A stretch of 64,000 bases of DNA from Chryseobacterium jejuense (GCF_900100075.1 NZ_FNEG01000003.1:585978-649977); one strand, 5' to 3'; positions 9,160 through 17,773 are shown, counted from the first letter of the stretch. Numbers and translations are program-made. Notes: generated by a model from the sequence alone, not told the origin.

Positions 9160-10071
9160 TTAAATTTCTACGCTAACAGAGGGTTCACAGACCATTTGTT
9201 CATTAAGAATATTTAAAAAGAGTTCCATCGCGGGGCTGATCCATTTATTAGAATGATGGGCTGTAATCATGGTAATGGTGCGCTGAAACCCTTTAATAGT
9301 AAGTTCTGTTATTTCTCCTTTTTTAATCTCTTCTTCTACCACAAAGTGAGGCAGGCAGGCTATTCCCAGATTATTCATTACACTTTTTTTGATTGCTTCT
9401 ATGCTCCACAATTCAATATTTTGACCGGTGAGGATGTTTTTTTTCTTAAGATATTCTTCAAAATACTGCTGATAAACACCATTCGGGTCATTATTGATTA
9501 CGGAACATGATTTTATCTGATCTTTTTTGTCGAAATTTCTTTCTTGTTGTGAAAATAACGGTGACGCCATAACGCCTACTGTGAACGTAGAGACCTCCGT
9601 GACTTTGATCTGCTCATCATAGCCATGTACCTGATAGTGAATCCCAAGATCAATATCATTCCGGATAATTTCTTTCTGAACTTCATAGCAGTTTCTCACT
9701 TTTAATTTAAGTTTTACATCAGGAGCTGTTTCAATGAATTCTTTAAGTATGGGTTGCAGGATATAAGTCAGCAGGCTGTCAGAAACGGAGATGGTAAGAC
9801 TTCCCTCTACTTTTCTGTCTTTTGAATTTAGCTGTCTGATCTGTTCTATTTCCTCTTCTATTTTTTTTATGTGGGGAATGAGTTTCAAAGACTGTTCGGT
9901 AGGAAGCATTCTTCGGCCTATTTTTTCAAATAAAGGAAATTTTACTTCATTTTCAAGTTGTTGAATCTGATAACTGATGGCAGACAGAGAGTAATTAAGT
10001 TCATTGGCTGCATCCTGAAAATTGCCTTTTTCCACTATGGTTTTAAAACTTTTGAGCTGATGAATATCCAT
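9160..10071 (-). CDS. LysR-family transcriptional regulator
   Basis: 303 residues, the usual LysR length. An N-terminal winged helix-turn-helix (MDIHQLKSFKTIVEKGNFQD, then AANELNYSLSAISYQIQQLE) is followed by a linker helix and a periplasmic-binding-like effector domain from about residue 88 (EGSLTISVSDSLLTYILQPI). It is transcribed away from the LysE-type exporter gene across an 85-bp gap, the classic arrangement for a LysR protein controlling its divergent neighbour. The ligand is unknown; by analogy with LysE/LysG it may be an amino acid or analogue. Confidence 0.92.
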   Translation of the reverse strand: MDIHQLKSFKTIVEKGNFQDAANELNYSLSAISYQIQQLENEVKFPLFEKIGRRMLPTEQSLKLIPHIKKIEEEIEQIRQLNSKDRKVEGSLTISVSDSLLTYILQPILKEFIETAPDVKLKLKVRNCYEVQKEIIRNDIDLGIHYQVHGYDEQIKVTEVSTFTVGVMASPLFSQQERNFDKKDQIKSCSVINNDPNGVYQQYFEEYLKKKNILTGQNIELWSIEAIKKSVMNNLGIACLPHFVVEEEIKKGEITELTIKGFQRTITMITAHHSNKWISPAMELFLNILNEQMVCEPSVSVEI

Positions 10072-10110
10072 ACTTTAATATTTTCGAAGTAAAAGTATAA
10101 ATAATTCCGA

Positions 10111-10141
10111 TTGTTTGAAGTGTATGGCCTCTTTAATTTTG
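10111..10141 (+). promoter_or_regulatory. Bacteroidetes-type promoter of the LysE-family gene
   Basis: TTG near 10115-10117 is followed after 16 nt by TAATTTTG (about 10134-10141), close to the Bacteroidetes consensus TTG-N17-23-TAnnTTTG. Because it covers an upstream in-frame TTG, it argues that translation begins at the ATG at 10157. Confidence 0.55.
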
Positions 10142-10156
10142 TCAAAAAAAAATAAT

Positions 10157-10750
10157 ATGTGGTTTTCATTTTTTATTTACACTGTGCTAACGGCACTTCT
10201 TCCAGGTCCTAATAATATTCTTGCTCTTAACAGCAGCATGAAATCAGGATATCAAAAGAGCAAAACATTACTTCTGGGGATTTACTCGGGGTTTACAGTG
10301 ATCATGTTACTGGCAGCCTTTTTCACGGGGCTTCTTTTGAATTCTTATGGCTTTCTTCTCAACTATCTGAAATATGTTGGAGCTGTTTATCTTATTTACC
10401 TTGCATGGTCTGTAATATCCGGAAAGCAGGTGGAAATTGATGGTGAGCAAAAAGAACAATCTTCTGATTCTGCTGGGGATTTCTGGAAAGGATTTCTGTT
10501 GCAGTTAGTGAATGTTAAGATTATTATTTACGGAATAACAGCATTTAGCAGTTTTATTTTCCCTCAGTTCAAAGAGCTTTGGATTATTCTTGTTTTTGCT
10601 TTTCTGCTTTCTTTTATAGGTAATTCTGCTACATGGATATGGGCTGTTGCCGGACAAAAGTTACATCGTTTTTTGAATCGTCACTATAAAGTAGTGAATA
10701 CGGTGATGGGAATTCTCCTTTTATACTGTGCAGTAAGTTTATTCTTATAA
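10157..10750 (+). CDS. LysE-family amino-acid or metabolite exporter
   Basis: 197-residue inner-membrane protein with about six helices. The N-terminus carries the family hallmark LLPGPNNILALNSSMKSGYQ, close to the PGP signature of RhtB/LysE translocators, followed by TLLLGIYSGFTVIMLLAAFF. The start is placed at this ATG rather than at an upstream TTG because a promoter box overlaps that TTG. It lies divergent from a LysR gene that probably controls it. The exported compound cannot be inferred. Confidence 0.9.
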   Translation: MWFSFFIYTVLTALLPGPNNILALNSSMKSGYQKSKTLLLGIYSGFTVIMLLAAFFTGLLLNSYGFLLNYLKYVGAVYLIYLAWSVISGKQVEIDGEQKEQSSDSAGDFWKGFLLQLVNVKIIIYGITAFSSFIFPQFKELWIILVFAFLLSFIGNSATWIWAVAGQKLHRFLNRHYKVVNTVMGILLLYCAVSLFL

Positions 10751-11420
10751 ATAATTAGTAAAAAAGAAGTAGCAACACTGCATGGACTCATAAAAAATTG
10801 TCATGTAAGGTAAAACCCGAACCTTCAATAATGATTAAATTTTGGATTTGAGGCTGCTTAAGGTGGGTCATTGGGGAGAGACAGTTCGTTCTTTTTTAAT
10901 TTAATAGGGTTAAAATAAGAAAGAATAGTTTCTATCTCTTTATCAGTTACTGAGATTTTATCTTGAATTTATGAAACTAATTGTTCTTCCATATCATTGA
11001 GCCAGTGATCAGTAAATGTAGTGATCAATGCTTTGTTTGTCCATGTTTCTCCCCTGTTTTTAAAGTTCTCCTCTTTTGATTAATCGTTAAGAATAGTCAT
11101 TCATGCGCTTAATTTCCATAGTATTCCGTTATGCGGAGTATTTATTCCGTCTTAAGGAGCCTATCTACTATTACTAAATACTAAGTTTGTAAAAACTTTA
11201 AATTATTTAGAATCATTCTTAATAATTAATAACAATGAGACTATAGCTAAGATGAGTGTTCATCGGGAGCTGGAAGAAAGAATTTCGAAATTACGATTTG
11301 TTGATTAATGAAGGGTTAGATGTAATTGATCTTGTAGAACTTATTCATTTCATTTTCTCTATTTCAGCTTCCTTTTATAGCTATACCACATCTTTTTTTT
11401 AAAAAATTACAATCATAACA
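10751..11420. other. 670-bp gap with gene remnants
   Basis: There is no intact gene. The left part (10858-11085, minus) holds a decayed Crp/Fnr start, listed separately. Around 11260-11310 is a short plus-strand frame encoding MSVHRELEERISKLRFVD then stop, which looks like another fragment but is too short to identify. 11100-11260 is AT-rich with no feature I recognise. Confidence 0.5.
10858..11085 (-). pseudogene. Remnant of a Crp/Fnr-family regulator gene
   Basis: Minus-strand translation from ATG 10992 gives MEEQLVS, a stop, then IQDKISVTDKEIETILSYF and NPIKLKKNELSL before a stop at 10858-10860. The pattern I-x-LTDxEIxxILSxFxPxKLKKNExL is the N-terminus of Bacteroidetes Crp/Fnr cyclic-nucleotide-binding regulators, such as the intact copies at 28240 and 43237. 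The in-frame stop and the loss of the remaining 150 residues mark it as a pseudogene. An open stretch continues upstream to about 11085 (FKNRGETWTNKALITTFTD) without a recognised match. Confidence 0.6.
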
Positions 11421-12770
11421 ATGGAAGAACAGCGACAGTTCATTTTGAATGGAAAAATGCATAAAGTAATGTGGCAGATGTCCTGGCCGGCAGTTATTGC
11501 GATGGTTTTGTACGGGTTAAATAACTTCCTGGACGGAATCTTTGTTGGGCATTTGATTAGCAATACAGCTTTAGCAGCAGTGGGAGTTGCGTATCCTCTG
11601 GCACAATTTGCACAGGGATTTGGAACATTAATAGGTACAGGTGTAGGAGCTGCAGTAAGTATCTGGATTGGAGCGGGAGATAAAGAGAAGCTTAGCAAAG
11701 CCATAGGAACTGTTAATTTTCTTACATTGATATTCTCAGTTGCCATTACAATTCCCTGCTATATTTTCGCCAAAGAATTGGTGTATATGATGGGCGGAAG
11801 AGGCGAAATTTTAACCTTAGGAGTAGAATATTTCAGAGCTACCATTTTGGGAAGCTTTTTCTGGATTCATGGTCTGGCGCTGAATATGCTGATTCGTGCC
11901 GAAGGAAGAATGAAAACTGCTGCCTGGATGATTGCAGTAGGTTTAATTGTAGATGTGGCATTAAAACCATTGTTTATTGATTCCTTTGGTGGCGGAGTAA
12001 GCGGTGCGGCTTGGGCCACCAATATTTCTATGATAATTTATATGGTATTGGGAATCTGGTATTATGCATCCGGAAAGGCCTCTTTTACTACTAACTTTTG
12101 GTCATTAAAATGGGATAAAACAATTATCAGGGAAGCTCTTTCATTAGGAATGCCTGGTTTTATCATGATGGTAATGATTGTAGTTCAGAATATCGTAGTA
12201 TTTAATGTGATAGCTAAATACGGAAAAGAGACGGATGTAACCTTTTTTACAGCTGTCAATCGGTTTTATATTTTATTGAATACTCCGCTTTGGGGACTGA
12301 TGAGAGCATTGCAGCCTGTCACGGGAATGAACTTTGGGGCTGAAAAATATGAAAGAAGTATCAAAGCATATCGGCTTTTCTCTTTTACAGGGCTCATAAT
12401 TCTGATTCCTTTCTGGCTTTTTGTAATGTTTTATCCATCAGAAGTTTTATCTGTAATGATTCCCAATGTATCTTTCCAGGTAAGCCAGTTAACTGATTTC
12501 AGAATTTACATGAGTGTTTTGCCGGCACTGCCCTTTATTTTTATGGCAATGGTTTGGTTTCCTTCTGTGGAAAATGCCAAACCTGCTACTGTGATCAGTA
12601 TTTTAAGACAGCTGGTGTTATACATCCCTGCCCTTCTCGTTATCCCTATGTTGTACGGAATCCGAAGTATTTATGTGGTTAGTGCCATTATAGAATGGAT
12701 TGTGTTTGGTGGAGTAATTTACATGATATGGCTTAATTTCAAAATGTTAAGGAAAATCAAAATATATTAA
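11421..12770 (+). CDS. MATE-family multidrug efflux transporter
   Basis: 449-residue inner-membrane cation/drug antiporter with twelve predicted helices in two pseudo-symmetric halves. The first half opens MWQMSWPAVIAMVLYGLNNF-LDGIFVGHL, the usual MATE entry (SxPAxxxxLxxxLxxxxDxxxVG). The second repeats it from about residue 240 (ALSLGMPGFIMMVMIVVQN). Length and hydropathy fit DinF/NorM-like MATE proteins. It stands alone; substrates cannot be predicted. Confidence 0.92.
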   Translation: MEEQRQFILNGKMHKVMWQMSWPAVIAMVLYGLNNFLDGIFVGHLISNTALAAVGVAYPLAQFAQGFGTLIGTGVGAAVSIWIGAGDKEKLSKAIGTVNFLTLIFSVAITIPCYIFAKELVYMMGGRGEILTLGVEYFRATILGSFFWIHGLALNMLIRAEGRMKTAAWMIAVGLIVDVALKPLFIDSFGGGVSGAAWATNISMIIYMVLGIWYYASGKASFTTNFWSLKWDKTIIREALSLGMPGFIMMVMIVVQNIVVFNVIAKYGKETDVTFFTAVNRFYILLNTPLWGLMRALQPVTGMNFGAEKYERSIKAYRLFSFTGLIILIPFWLFVMFYPSEVLSVMIPNVSFQVSQLTDFRIYMSVLPALPFIFMAMVWFPSVENAKPATVISILRQLVLYIPALLVIPMLYGIRSIYVVSAIIEWIVFGGVIYMIWLNFKMLRKIKIY

Positions 12771-12828
12771 TGATTGGTTATTTTTAATTAAAATAAATAT
12801 TTTTTAAGAAAAATACGCTTGTAATGCG

Positions 12829-12923
12829 TTGCATAATATAAATTTTGCTTATATTTGTGAATCGAAATAATTTTTTTTCATCATTTGTGTTTTTTTAAGG
12901 TCTCCTCTCTGGAGGCCTTTTTT
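12829..12923 (+). ncRNA. Candidate small RNA of about 60 nt
   Basis: A well-formed promoter (TTG at 12829-12831, 18 nt, TATATTTG at 12850-12857) is followed only about 40 nt later by a strong terminator (12897-12923), with no reading frame between. The predicted transcript runs from about 12863 to 12923 and contains a T-rich stretch and the terminator hairpin. This is a prediction from signals alone. It could instead be a leader for a gene lost from this spot. Confidence 0.45.
12897..12923 (+). terminator. Strong intrinsic terminator
   Basis: AAGGTCTCC (12897-12905), loop TCTCT, GGAGGCCTT (12911-12919), then a T run to 12923. This is a nine-pair stem with one G-T pair. It could end the candidate small RNA or read-through from the MATE gene. 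Confidence 0.8.
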
Positions 12924-13045
12924 GCGTTTATAAGTGTCATAATTGATTATTTTTTGATTATATGATAAATAATCAAAAAGGGAATTATTTATTTAAATAG
13001 AATTGAAAAATGCTTTTATATAGCTATTTTTGGTGTTTTTAATTA

Positions 13046-13852
13046 TTAATAAGTCCCATTTGCCATACCTAAGTTAATGTTTTTCATAAAATCTGTAGGC
13101 CTGAACTGCATAACAGACTGAAAACTCCTGGTATAAGCCTGTACGCTCTTATACCCTACTTCATAAGCTGTTTCTGAAATTGTCAGGCTTCCTGAACTCA
13201 AAAGTTCAAGGCTTTTAATGATCCGGAGCATCTGCTGATACTTGCTTAATGTAAGACCTGTTTCCTTCTTGAATATCCGCTCCAGACTTCGGGAAGAAAG
13301 CAGAGCGAGTTCACCAAGTCCTTCAATTTTCACTTCTGTATTATAATGATGGTGAAGATATTCAATAACTTTTTCCAGTCGTTTATCTTTTGGAAGACAG
13401 ATATGAAGTTTAAGAGAGTGCTCCACAAAATGAGGAAGTTCATTAAAAAGGGCTTTTAAAAATACCGTTTCACTGGAATCCTTTTTCATCAATTTTGACC
13501 ATTTTTCGGCGTATTTTATCATTTCCCTTAATACAGGAGGAACAGAAAATACATTCACCTCATCGTAAAAAGAATCTTTTTGATCTGTATCTGCAAACAT
13601 AATCATCAGCTTGATCTTTTCAGAGTGGGAATTCGTTTTATGTATGGCGCGTGAAGGGATCCAGGCGGCGTGATTTTGGGGAAGAAGATAGATCTTTTCT
13701 TCAATGGTGATATACTGGAATCCGCTTTCTACGTAAACCAATTGGCCTTTTTCATGCTGATGGAGAACGTTATCATGAATCCAGTTTTCTTCAAACCATA
13801 CAAAATAAGGTTTAGTAAGCTCATCTATTTTGATACTATCGTTCGCATTCAT
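13046..13852 (-). CDS. AraC-family regulator with cupin-type sensor domain
   Basis: 268 residues. The N-terminal 130 form a cupin-like ligand pocket (VLHQHEKGQLVYVESGFQY, LLPQNHAAWIPSRAIHKTN), of the type common in regulators of MFS drug exporters. The C-terminal 100 hold the two AraC helix-turn-helix motifs (LALLSSRSLERIFKKETGL; ISETAYEVGYKSVQAYTRSF). It is divergent from the CynX/NimT-like exporter gene across 71 bp that contain repeated sites (see 13876-13907), so it probably controls that exporter and itself. The inducer is unknown. Confidence 0.92.
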   Translation of the reverse strand: MNANDSIKIDELTKPYFVWFEENWIHDNVLHQHEKGQLVYVESGFQYITIEEKIYLLPQNHAAWIPSRAIHKTNSHSEKIKLMIMFADTDQKDSFYDEVNVFSVPPVLREMIKYAEKWSKLMKKDSSETVFLKALFNELPHFVEHSLKLHICLPKDKRLEKVIEYLHHHYNTEVKIEGLGELALLSSRSLERIFKKETGLTLSKYQQMLRIIKSLELLSSGSLTISETAYEVGYKSVQAYTRSFQSVMQFRPTDFMKNINLGMANGTY

Positions 13853-13875
13853 GTCGTTTCAGGTTAAAACTTTGG

Positions 13876-13907
13876 CAAAATTAAACAAAATTACTATGTT
13901 AATTTTG
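13876..13907. promoter_or_regulatory. Divergent promoter and operator between AraC and MFS genes
   Basis: CAAAATTA occurs at 13876-13883 and again at 13886-13893, exactly one helical turn apart. Its reverse complement TAATTTTG is at 13900-13907. Each octamer is a -7 box (TAnnTTTG), two for the regulator and one for the exporter. The 10-bp direct repeat also has the spacing expected for an AraC-type operator. Confidence 0.45.
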
Positions 13908-13923
13908 TACAAAAGTTTTTACT

Positions 13924-15129
13924 ATGATGAAGAACGAAGTAAGAAAGAATGCTTCTTATGTTTTAATGATTCTAAATGTGCTGGTGGTGATATTGATTTC
14001 CAGTAATCTCCGCTCACCTATTGTTGCTGTTTCTCCTGTATTGGGAGACGTAAGAGATGCTCTGAAGCTGGATAATTTTCAGGTGAGTCTTTTGACCTCT
14101 ATCCCACTTTTTATGTTTGCAGTCTGTTCCGTTTTGGTCAGCAGATTTTCCAATAAGTTCGGAATCAGTAAGCTGCTGATGTATTCTTTAATTATTTTAA
14201 GTTTTGGATTATTCCTGAGGATTTCAGGTTCTCTTTGGCTGTTGTTTGCAGGCTCGGTATTTATTGGTTTGGGAATTTGTATTGGAAATGTAGTAACTCC
14301 CGGATATGTTAAGAATAACTTTCCAAAACAGATTGGTCTGATGACAGGAATCTTTGCTGTTTCTATGAACCTTACAGCTGCTCTGGCTTCCGGTTTCAGT
14401 GTAAGGATTGGAGAATGGACGGGATTCGGATGGCGTGGTTCGCTTGGGATTTGGCTGGTTATTGCTGCCTTGGGATTTGTAGTCCTGATTTTGGAAATGT
14501 TGTTTAATAAGAAAAATTCGGATCAACCTAAAACGGCTTTGGGAACTTCCGATTTTAATATGTTTAAATCTTCTCAGGCATGGAACATCAGTATTTTTAT
14601 GGGATTACAGTCTTTGTTTTATTACTGTATGGTGGCTTGGCTGCCTTCATTCCTTGCCGATTATAATATGGCTGGTGAAAGTTCGGGATGGGTGCTTTTT
14701 GTGATTCAGATTACGATGATTCCAATAACATTCTGCTGTCCTATTATTGCCAGTAAAATGAAAGACCAAAGAATTCTGATCCTTTTTATCTGTGCTCTGA
14801 TGTTTGGAAGCACTATGATGTTTGTCTTCCTGAAATCTCAATGGATTTATGTGAATGCTGTCATAATAGGGATTTCTAATGGTTTGTCTTTCAGTTTATC
14901 CATTCTGTTTTTCTCTACAAGAACAAAAAGTAGTATCAATGCTGTGAAGATTTCCGGAATGGCGCAGTCTGTAGGATATCTGATTGCTGCATTTGGACCG
15001 CCGGTATTTGGAAAGCTGCATGATTGGGATATTTCATGGAATGCTTCATTTTACTTTCTGAGTATTGCCGTATTGATAATGCTCTATTTCGGATTGAAGG
15101 CTGCAAGAAACAAACATGTAGAAGATTAA
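13924..15129 (+). CDS. MFS exporter of the CynX/NimT type
   Basis: 401-residue, twelve-helix transporter. VVILISSNLRSPIVAVSPVL in TM1 and the early LRSPI/SP pattern are typical of the CynX/NimT (cyanate, 2-nitroimidazole) group of the major facilitator superfamily. Positively charged inter-helix loops (SRFSNKFG near 78) act as the MFS motif A. It starts at tandem ATG codons; the first is used. It is divergent from the AraC regulator. The true substrate is unknown; drug or organic-anion export is inference. Confidence 0.9.
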   Translation: MMKNEVRKNASYVLMILNVLVVILISSNLRSPIVAVSPVLGDVRDALKLDNFQVSLLTSIPLFMFAVCSVLVSRFSNKFGISKLLMYSLIILSFGLFLRISGSLWLLFAGSVFIGLGICIGNVVTPGYVKNNFPKQIGLMTGIFAVSMNLTAALASGFSVRIGEWTGFGWRGSLGIWLVIAALGFVVLILEMLFNKKNSDQPKTALGTSDFNMFKSSQAWNISIFMGLQSLFYYCMVAWLPSFLADYNMAGESSGWVLFVIQITMIPITFCCPIIASKMKDQRILILFICALMFGSTMMFVFLKSQWIYVNAVIIGISNGLSFSLSILFFSTRTKSSINAVKISGMAQSVGYLIAAFGPPVFGKLHDWDISWNASFYFLSIAVLIMLYFGLKAARNKHVED

Positions 15130-15155
15130 CGATACTTCGTTTTAATTTTAAATAC

Positions 15156-15186
15156 AATGAGGCTTTTCTATGTGAAAGGCCTCATT
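15156..15186. terminator. Terminator between MFS and MBL-hydrolase genes
   Basis: AATGAGGCTTTTC (15156-15168) pairs with GAAAGGCCTCATT (15174-15186) across a 5-nt loop, followed by a T run. It sits between convergent genes and can serve both. Confidence 0.8.
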
Positions 15187-15221
15187 TTTTATTGAAATAG
15201 AGAATTTTTAAAGGGTATATT

Positions 15222-15986
15222 TTAGTTGAAATTTATTTCTTCCCCATCTTTTGGAATGAAACACTGATTTTCATATCCTTTTTCGTTGATCTTTTTCTGG
15301 ATAAATATCCTATCTTCCTTGCAGTGGCTTACAGCTTCTAAATGGGTTACCCAAATTTTTGCATAAGGAGCATATTCACAGACTTTAATAATGTCCTCAC
15401 TTGTCATAATAATGGGATCTCCAATAGAAAATGTTGCAGCTCCACCGGCAACAATAATATGCTGTGGCTGATGGGTATTGATTTCCTCTTCAAGGCCCTT
15501 ATACCAAATACTGTCTCCCACGATATAGATGGATTGATTATCTTTTTTAAAAACAAATCCATTAACTGTTCCCATTTTGTCTCCAATTTCTCCTGTTCCA
15601 TGTTGTCCTTCTGTTATTGAAATATCAATATCATTCCAAAGCAGATGGTCTTCAATTACGATAACATTCTGAAAACCCTGTTTCTGAATCTGATCTGAAA
15701 TGATAGAAGGACAAAGAATGGTTGTCTTTTTATCAATAAGTTCTATGGCAACAGCATCCCAATGATCAGGATGCAAATGGGTAATGGCTACTGCATCTAT
15801 GGTTTCCAGTTTTTTCATTAATTCATCCTGAGTAAAAGGTAAATCTACCAAAGGATTGAGTAATTCATTATCTGTCATTGGAAATTGGCCCAGAGATCCC
15901 TTTTTTCCAAGCATAGGATCAATTAAAATAGAGATCCCATCAATGTTTAATAGCAATGTTGCATTGCGCCATAATTGTAATTTCAT
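15222..15986 (-). CDS. Metallo-beta-lactamase-fold hydrolase (UlaG-like)
   Basis: 254-residue cytoplasmic metal-dependent hydrolase. The signature HLHPDHWD near residue 92, further histidines (EGQHGTGEI; VTHLEAVSH) and the conserved DSIWY mark an MBL fold of the UlaG/YycJ-like branch that cleaves lactones or phosphoesters. The start is set at the ATG at 15986. An upstream TTG at 16007 is excluded because a -7 box (TAGATTTG) overlaps it. It is divergent from an HxlR regulator that probably represses it. The substrate is not known. Confidence 0.85.
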   Translation of the reverse strand: MKLQLWRNATLLLNIDGISILIDPMLGKKGSLGQFPMTDNELLNPLVDLPFTQDELMKKLETIDAVAITHLHPDHWDAVAIELIDKKTTILCPSIISDQIQKQGFQNVIVIEDHLLWNDIDISITEGQHGTGEIGDKMGTVNGFVFKKDNQSIYIVGDSIWYKGLEEEINTHQPQHIIVAGGAATFSIGDPIIMTSEDIIKVCEYAPYAKIWVTHLEAVSHCKEDRIFIQKKINEKGYENQCFIPKDGEEINFN

Positions 15987-16004
15987 TTGCTTAAGTTTGT
16001 AGGG

Positions 16005-16076
16005 CAAATCTATTGGTTAACTCAAATAAAACAATCGAAGGTTACCAAAAGGTTATCTATTTACATCTAAGTAACC
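16005..16076. promoter_or_regulatory. Promoter and HxlR operator region
   Basis: On the minus strand TTG (16034-16032), 19 nt and TAGATTTG (16012-16005) form a good promoter for the MBL hydrolase. Four copies of a GGTTA word occur: GGTTAA 16015, GGTTAC 16040, GGTTAT 16051 and the inverted GTAACC 16071-16076. The first is inside the hydrolase promoter and the last abuts the regulator start codon, which suggests autoregulation and repression of both directions. Confidence 0.5.
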
Positions 16077-16077
16077 T

Positions 16078-16398
16078 ATGAATTTTGAAGAGTTTAAAAA
16101 TTGTGGTTTGAGAAAGAGTCTGGATATTCTTTCAGGAAAGTGGAAACCATTAATCCTGCATAATCTTTTTGATGAAGATCAGGTGCGTTTTGTAGAGTTA
16201 TGGCGTAATATGCCAAGAGTTTCTAAAAAAGTGCTTGCAGAACAGTTAAAACAACTGGAGGATGATCATATTATTCAACGGATTGAGGTCTATAATTTTC
16301 CTCCGGAAGTATATTATAAACTTACAGAGAAAGGACAGAAGCTGGGGCCAATTCTTTCTAAGCTTCATGCATGGGGAAATGAGCTCAACTCTTATTAG
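16078..16398 (+). CDS. HxlR-family winged-helix regulator
   Basis: 106 residues, the standard size. KNCGLRKSLDILSGKWKPLI at the start is the HxlR/MarR-like motif with an N-terminal Cys (residue 8), which in relatives such as YodB senses electrophiles or oxidants. The recognition helix region is NMPRVSKKVLAEQLKQLEDD, and a wing follows. It acts as a dimeric repressor. Divergent from the MBL hydrolase, with GGTTA repeats between them. Thiol sensing is inferred from the family. Confidence 0.92.
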   Translation: MNFEEFKNCGLRKSLDILSGKWKPLILHNLFDEDQVRFVELWRNMPRVSKKVLAEQLKQLEDDHIIQRIEVYNFPPEVYYKLTEKGQKLGPILSKLHAWGNELNSY

Positions 16399-16429
16399 AA
16401 AAGATGACCTTTTTTTCATAGAATGATAG

Positions 16430-16459
16430 AGCCTTATAGATTTGAAGGTCTATAAGGCT
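16430..16459. terminator. Bidirectional terminator between HxlR and bioA
   Basis: AGCCTTATAGA (16430-16440) pairs with TCTATAAGGCT (16449-16459) across an 8-nt loop, with T runs on both sides. The flanking genes converge. Confidence 0.75.
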
Positions 16460-16483
16460 GATGTTTTTTGAATAAGAAATATC

Positions 16484-17773
16484 CTAATCTTGAAACTGAT
16501 CCATAACTTCCAGAATATTCTGATATACAATATTCAATTCTTCAGAAGATATACAATAAGGAGGTACAAGATAAAGAACGTTTCCTAGAGGCCGCATAAT
16601 GATTCCTCTCTGTAAAAACTCATTATAAAGCCTTTTCCCAATTTCATTAAAATAAGAAGTTCCTTGCCCTGTTTTAAAATCAAAAGCCAGAATAGTTCCG
16701 ATTTGTCGGGCATTTTCAACCTGTGGATGTGAAGCCAGTACTTTGATAAAGTCTGAATGCTGCTGAGAAATACGTTGGATGCTCATTTGGGTTTCTTTTT
16801 GGAGTAATAATTCCATGCTGGCCAATGCCGCGGTACAAGCTAACGGATTAGCCGTAAAAGAATGTCCATGGAATAAGGTTTTATATTTATCATCAGACCA
16901 GAAAGCATCATAAATTGTTTTGGAACATGTTGTAATTCCCATGGGCATGGTTCCGCCTGTCAATCCTTTTGAAAAACACATGATGTCCGGCTGTTCGGTA
17001 AGATAATGGGCAGCAAAGAGTTTTCCGGTTCTTCCGAATCCTGTAAAAACCTCATCCTGAATCATCAGAATTCCCTGCTCCCTGCAAAACTTCATCAGGT
17101 TATTCAGATCTTCGGCTTGGTACATTAACATTCCTGCAGCTCCCTGAACTAATGGCTCATAAATGAAACAAGCCACCTCATCAGCAATATCTTTAATCTG
17201 AGATTGTAAGTCTTGTAGGTTTTCAGCATTGGGAGTATCAATGAAAACAACTTCAAAGAGTCTGCTTTCAAAGGGCTTGGTCCAATAGCTTTTCCCGCTT
17301 ACAGACATTGCTCCAAAAGTGTCACCGTGGTATGCATTTTTAAAAGCAAGGATTTTCGTTTTTTCTTTTCCCTGATTGTGTGCATACTGAATACACATTT
17401 TTAAAGCTACTTCCACTGCTGTAGAACCGTTATCAGAATAAAAAACCTTGGTCTGATTATCAGGTAAAAGTTTTAGAAGATTCTCTGAAAGCTGTGTTGC
17501 TGGTTCATGGGTAAACCCAGCAAAAATAACCTGTTCCAGGGTGTTGAGTTGCTCAAAGATACGTTGAGCGATATAAGGATGTGAATGTCCATGAAGGGTT
17601 ACCCACCACGAGGAAACTACATCCATGTATTTTTTGCCTTCTTGGTCGTAAAGATAAAGTCCCTTTCCTTTAATGATAGGAATGATTTCATCAGCCGTTT
17701 TCATCTGGGTGTAAGGATGCCAGTTGACGGCCTTATCTCTTTGTTGAAGGCTGGTTGGTGTTATTGTATCCAT
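16484..17773 (-). CDS. bioA: Adenosylmethionine-8-amino-7-oxononanoate transaminase
   Basis: 429-residue PLP-dependent class III aminotransferase that converts KAPA to DAPA with S-adenosylmethionine as amino donor, the third ring-assembly step of biotin synthesis. Seen motifs are DRKAVNWHPYTQ-type opening (RDKAVNWHPYTQMK), YLDVVSSWWVTLHGHSHPY (with M for L), DNGSTAVEVALKM, YHGDTFGAMSVSG, DEVFTGFGRTG and the PLP-lysine segment CFSKGLTGGTMPM. It is on the same strand as bioB-bioD-bioF but 346 bp downstream of bioB, so it may have its own promoter. Confidence 0.96.
   Translation of the reverse strand: MDTITPTSLQQRDKAVNWHPYTQMKTADEIIPIIKGKGLYLYDQEGKKYMDVVSSWWVTLHGHSHPYIAQRIFEQLNTLEQVIFAGFTHEPATQLSENLLKLLPDNQTKVFYSDNGSTAVEVALKMCIQYAHNQGKEKTKILAFKNAYHGDTFGAMSVSGKSYWTKPFESRLFEVVFIDTPNAENLQDLQSQIKDIADEVACFIYEPLVQGAAGMLMYQAEDLNNLMKFCREQGILMIQDEVFTGFGRTGKLFAAHYLTEQPDIMCFSKGLTGGTMPMGITTCSKTIYDAFWSDDKYKTLFHGHSFTANPLACTAALASMELLLQKETQMSIQRISQQHSDFIKVLASHPQVENARQIGTILAFDFKTGQGTSYFNEIGKRLYNEFLQRGIIMRPLGNVLYLVPPYCISSEELNIVYQNILEVMDQFQD

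Noticed and set aside
10115..10156. TTG start 14 codons upstream for the LysE gene
   Set aside because: A promoter box overlaps this stretch, and the family N-terminus begins at the later ATG.
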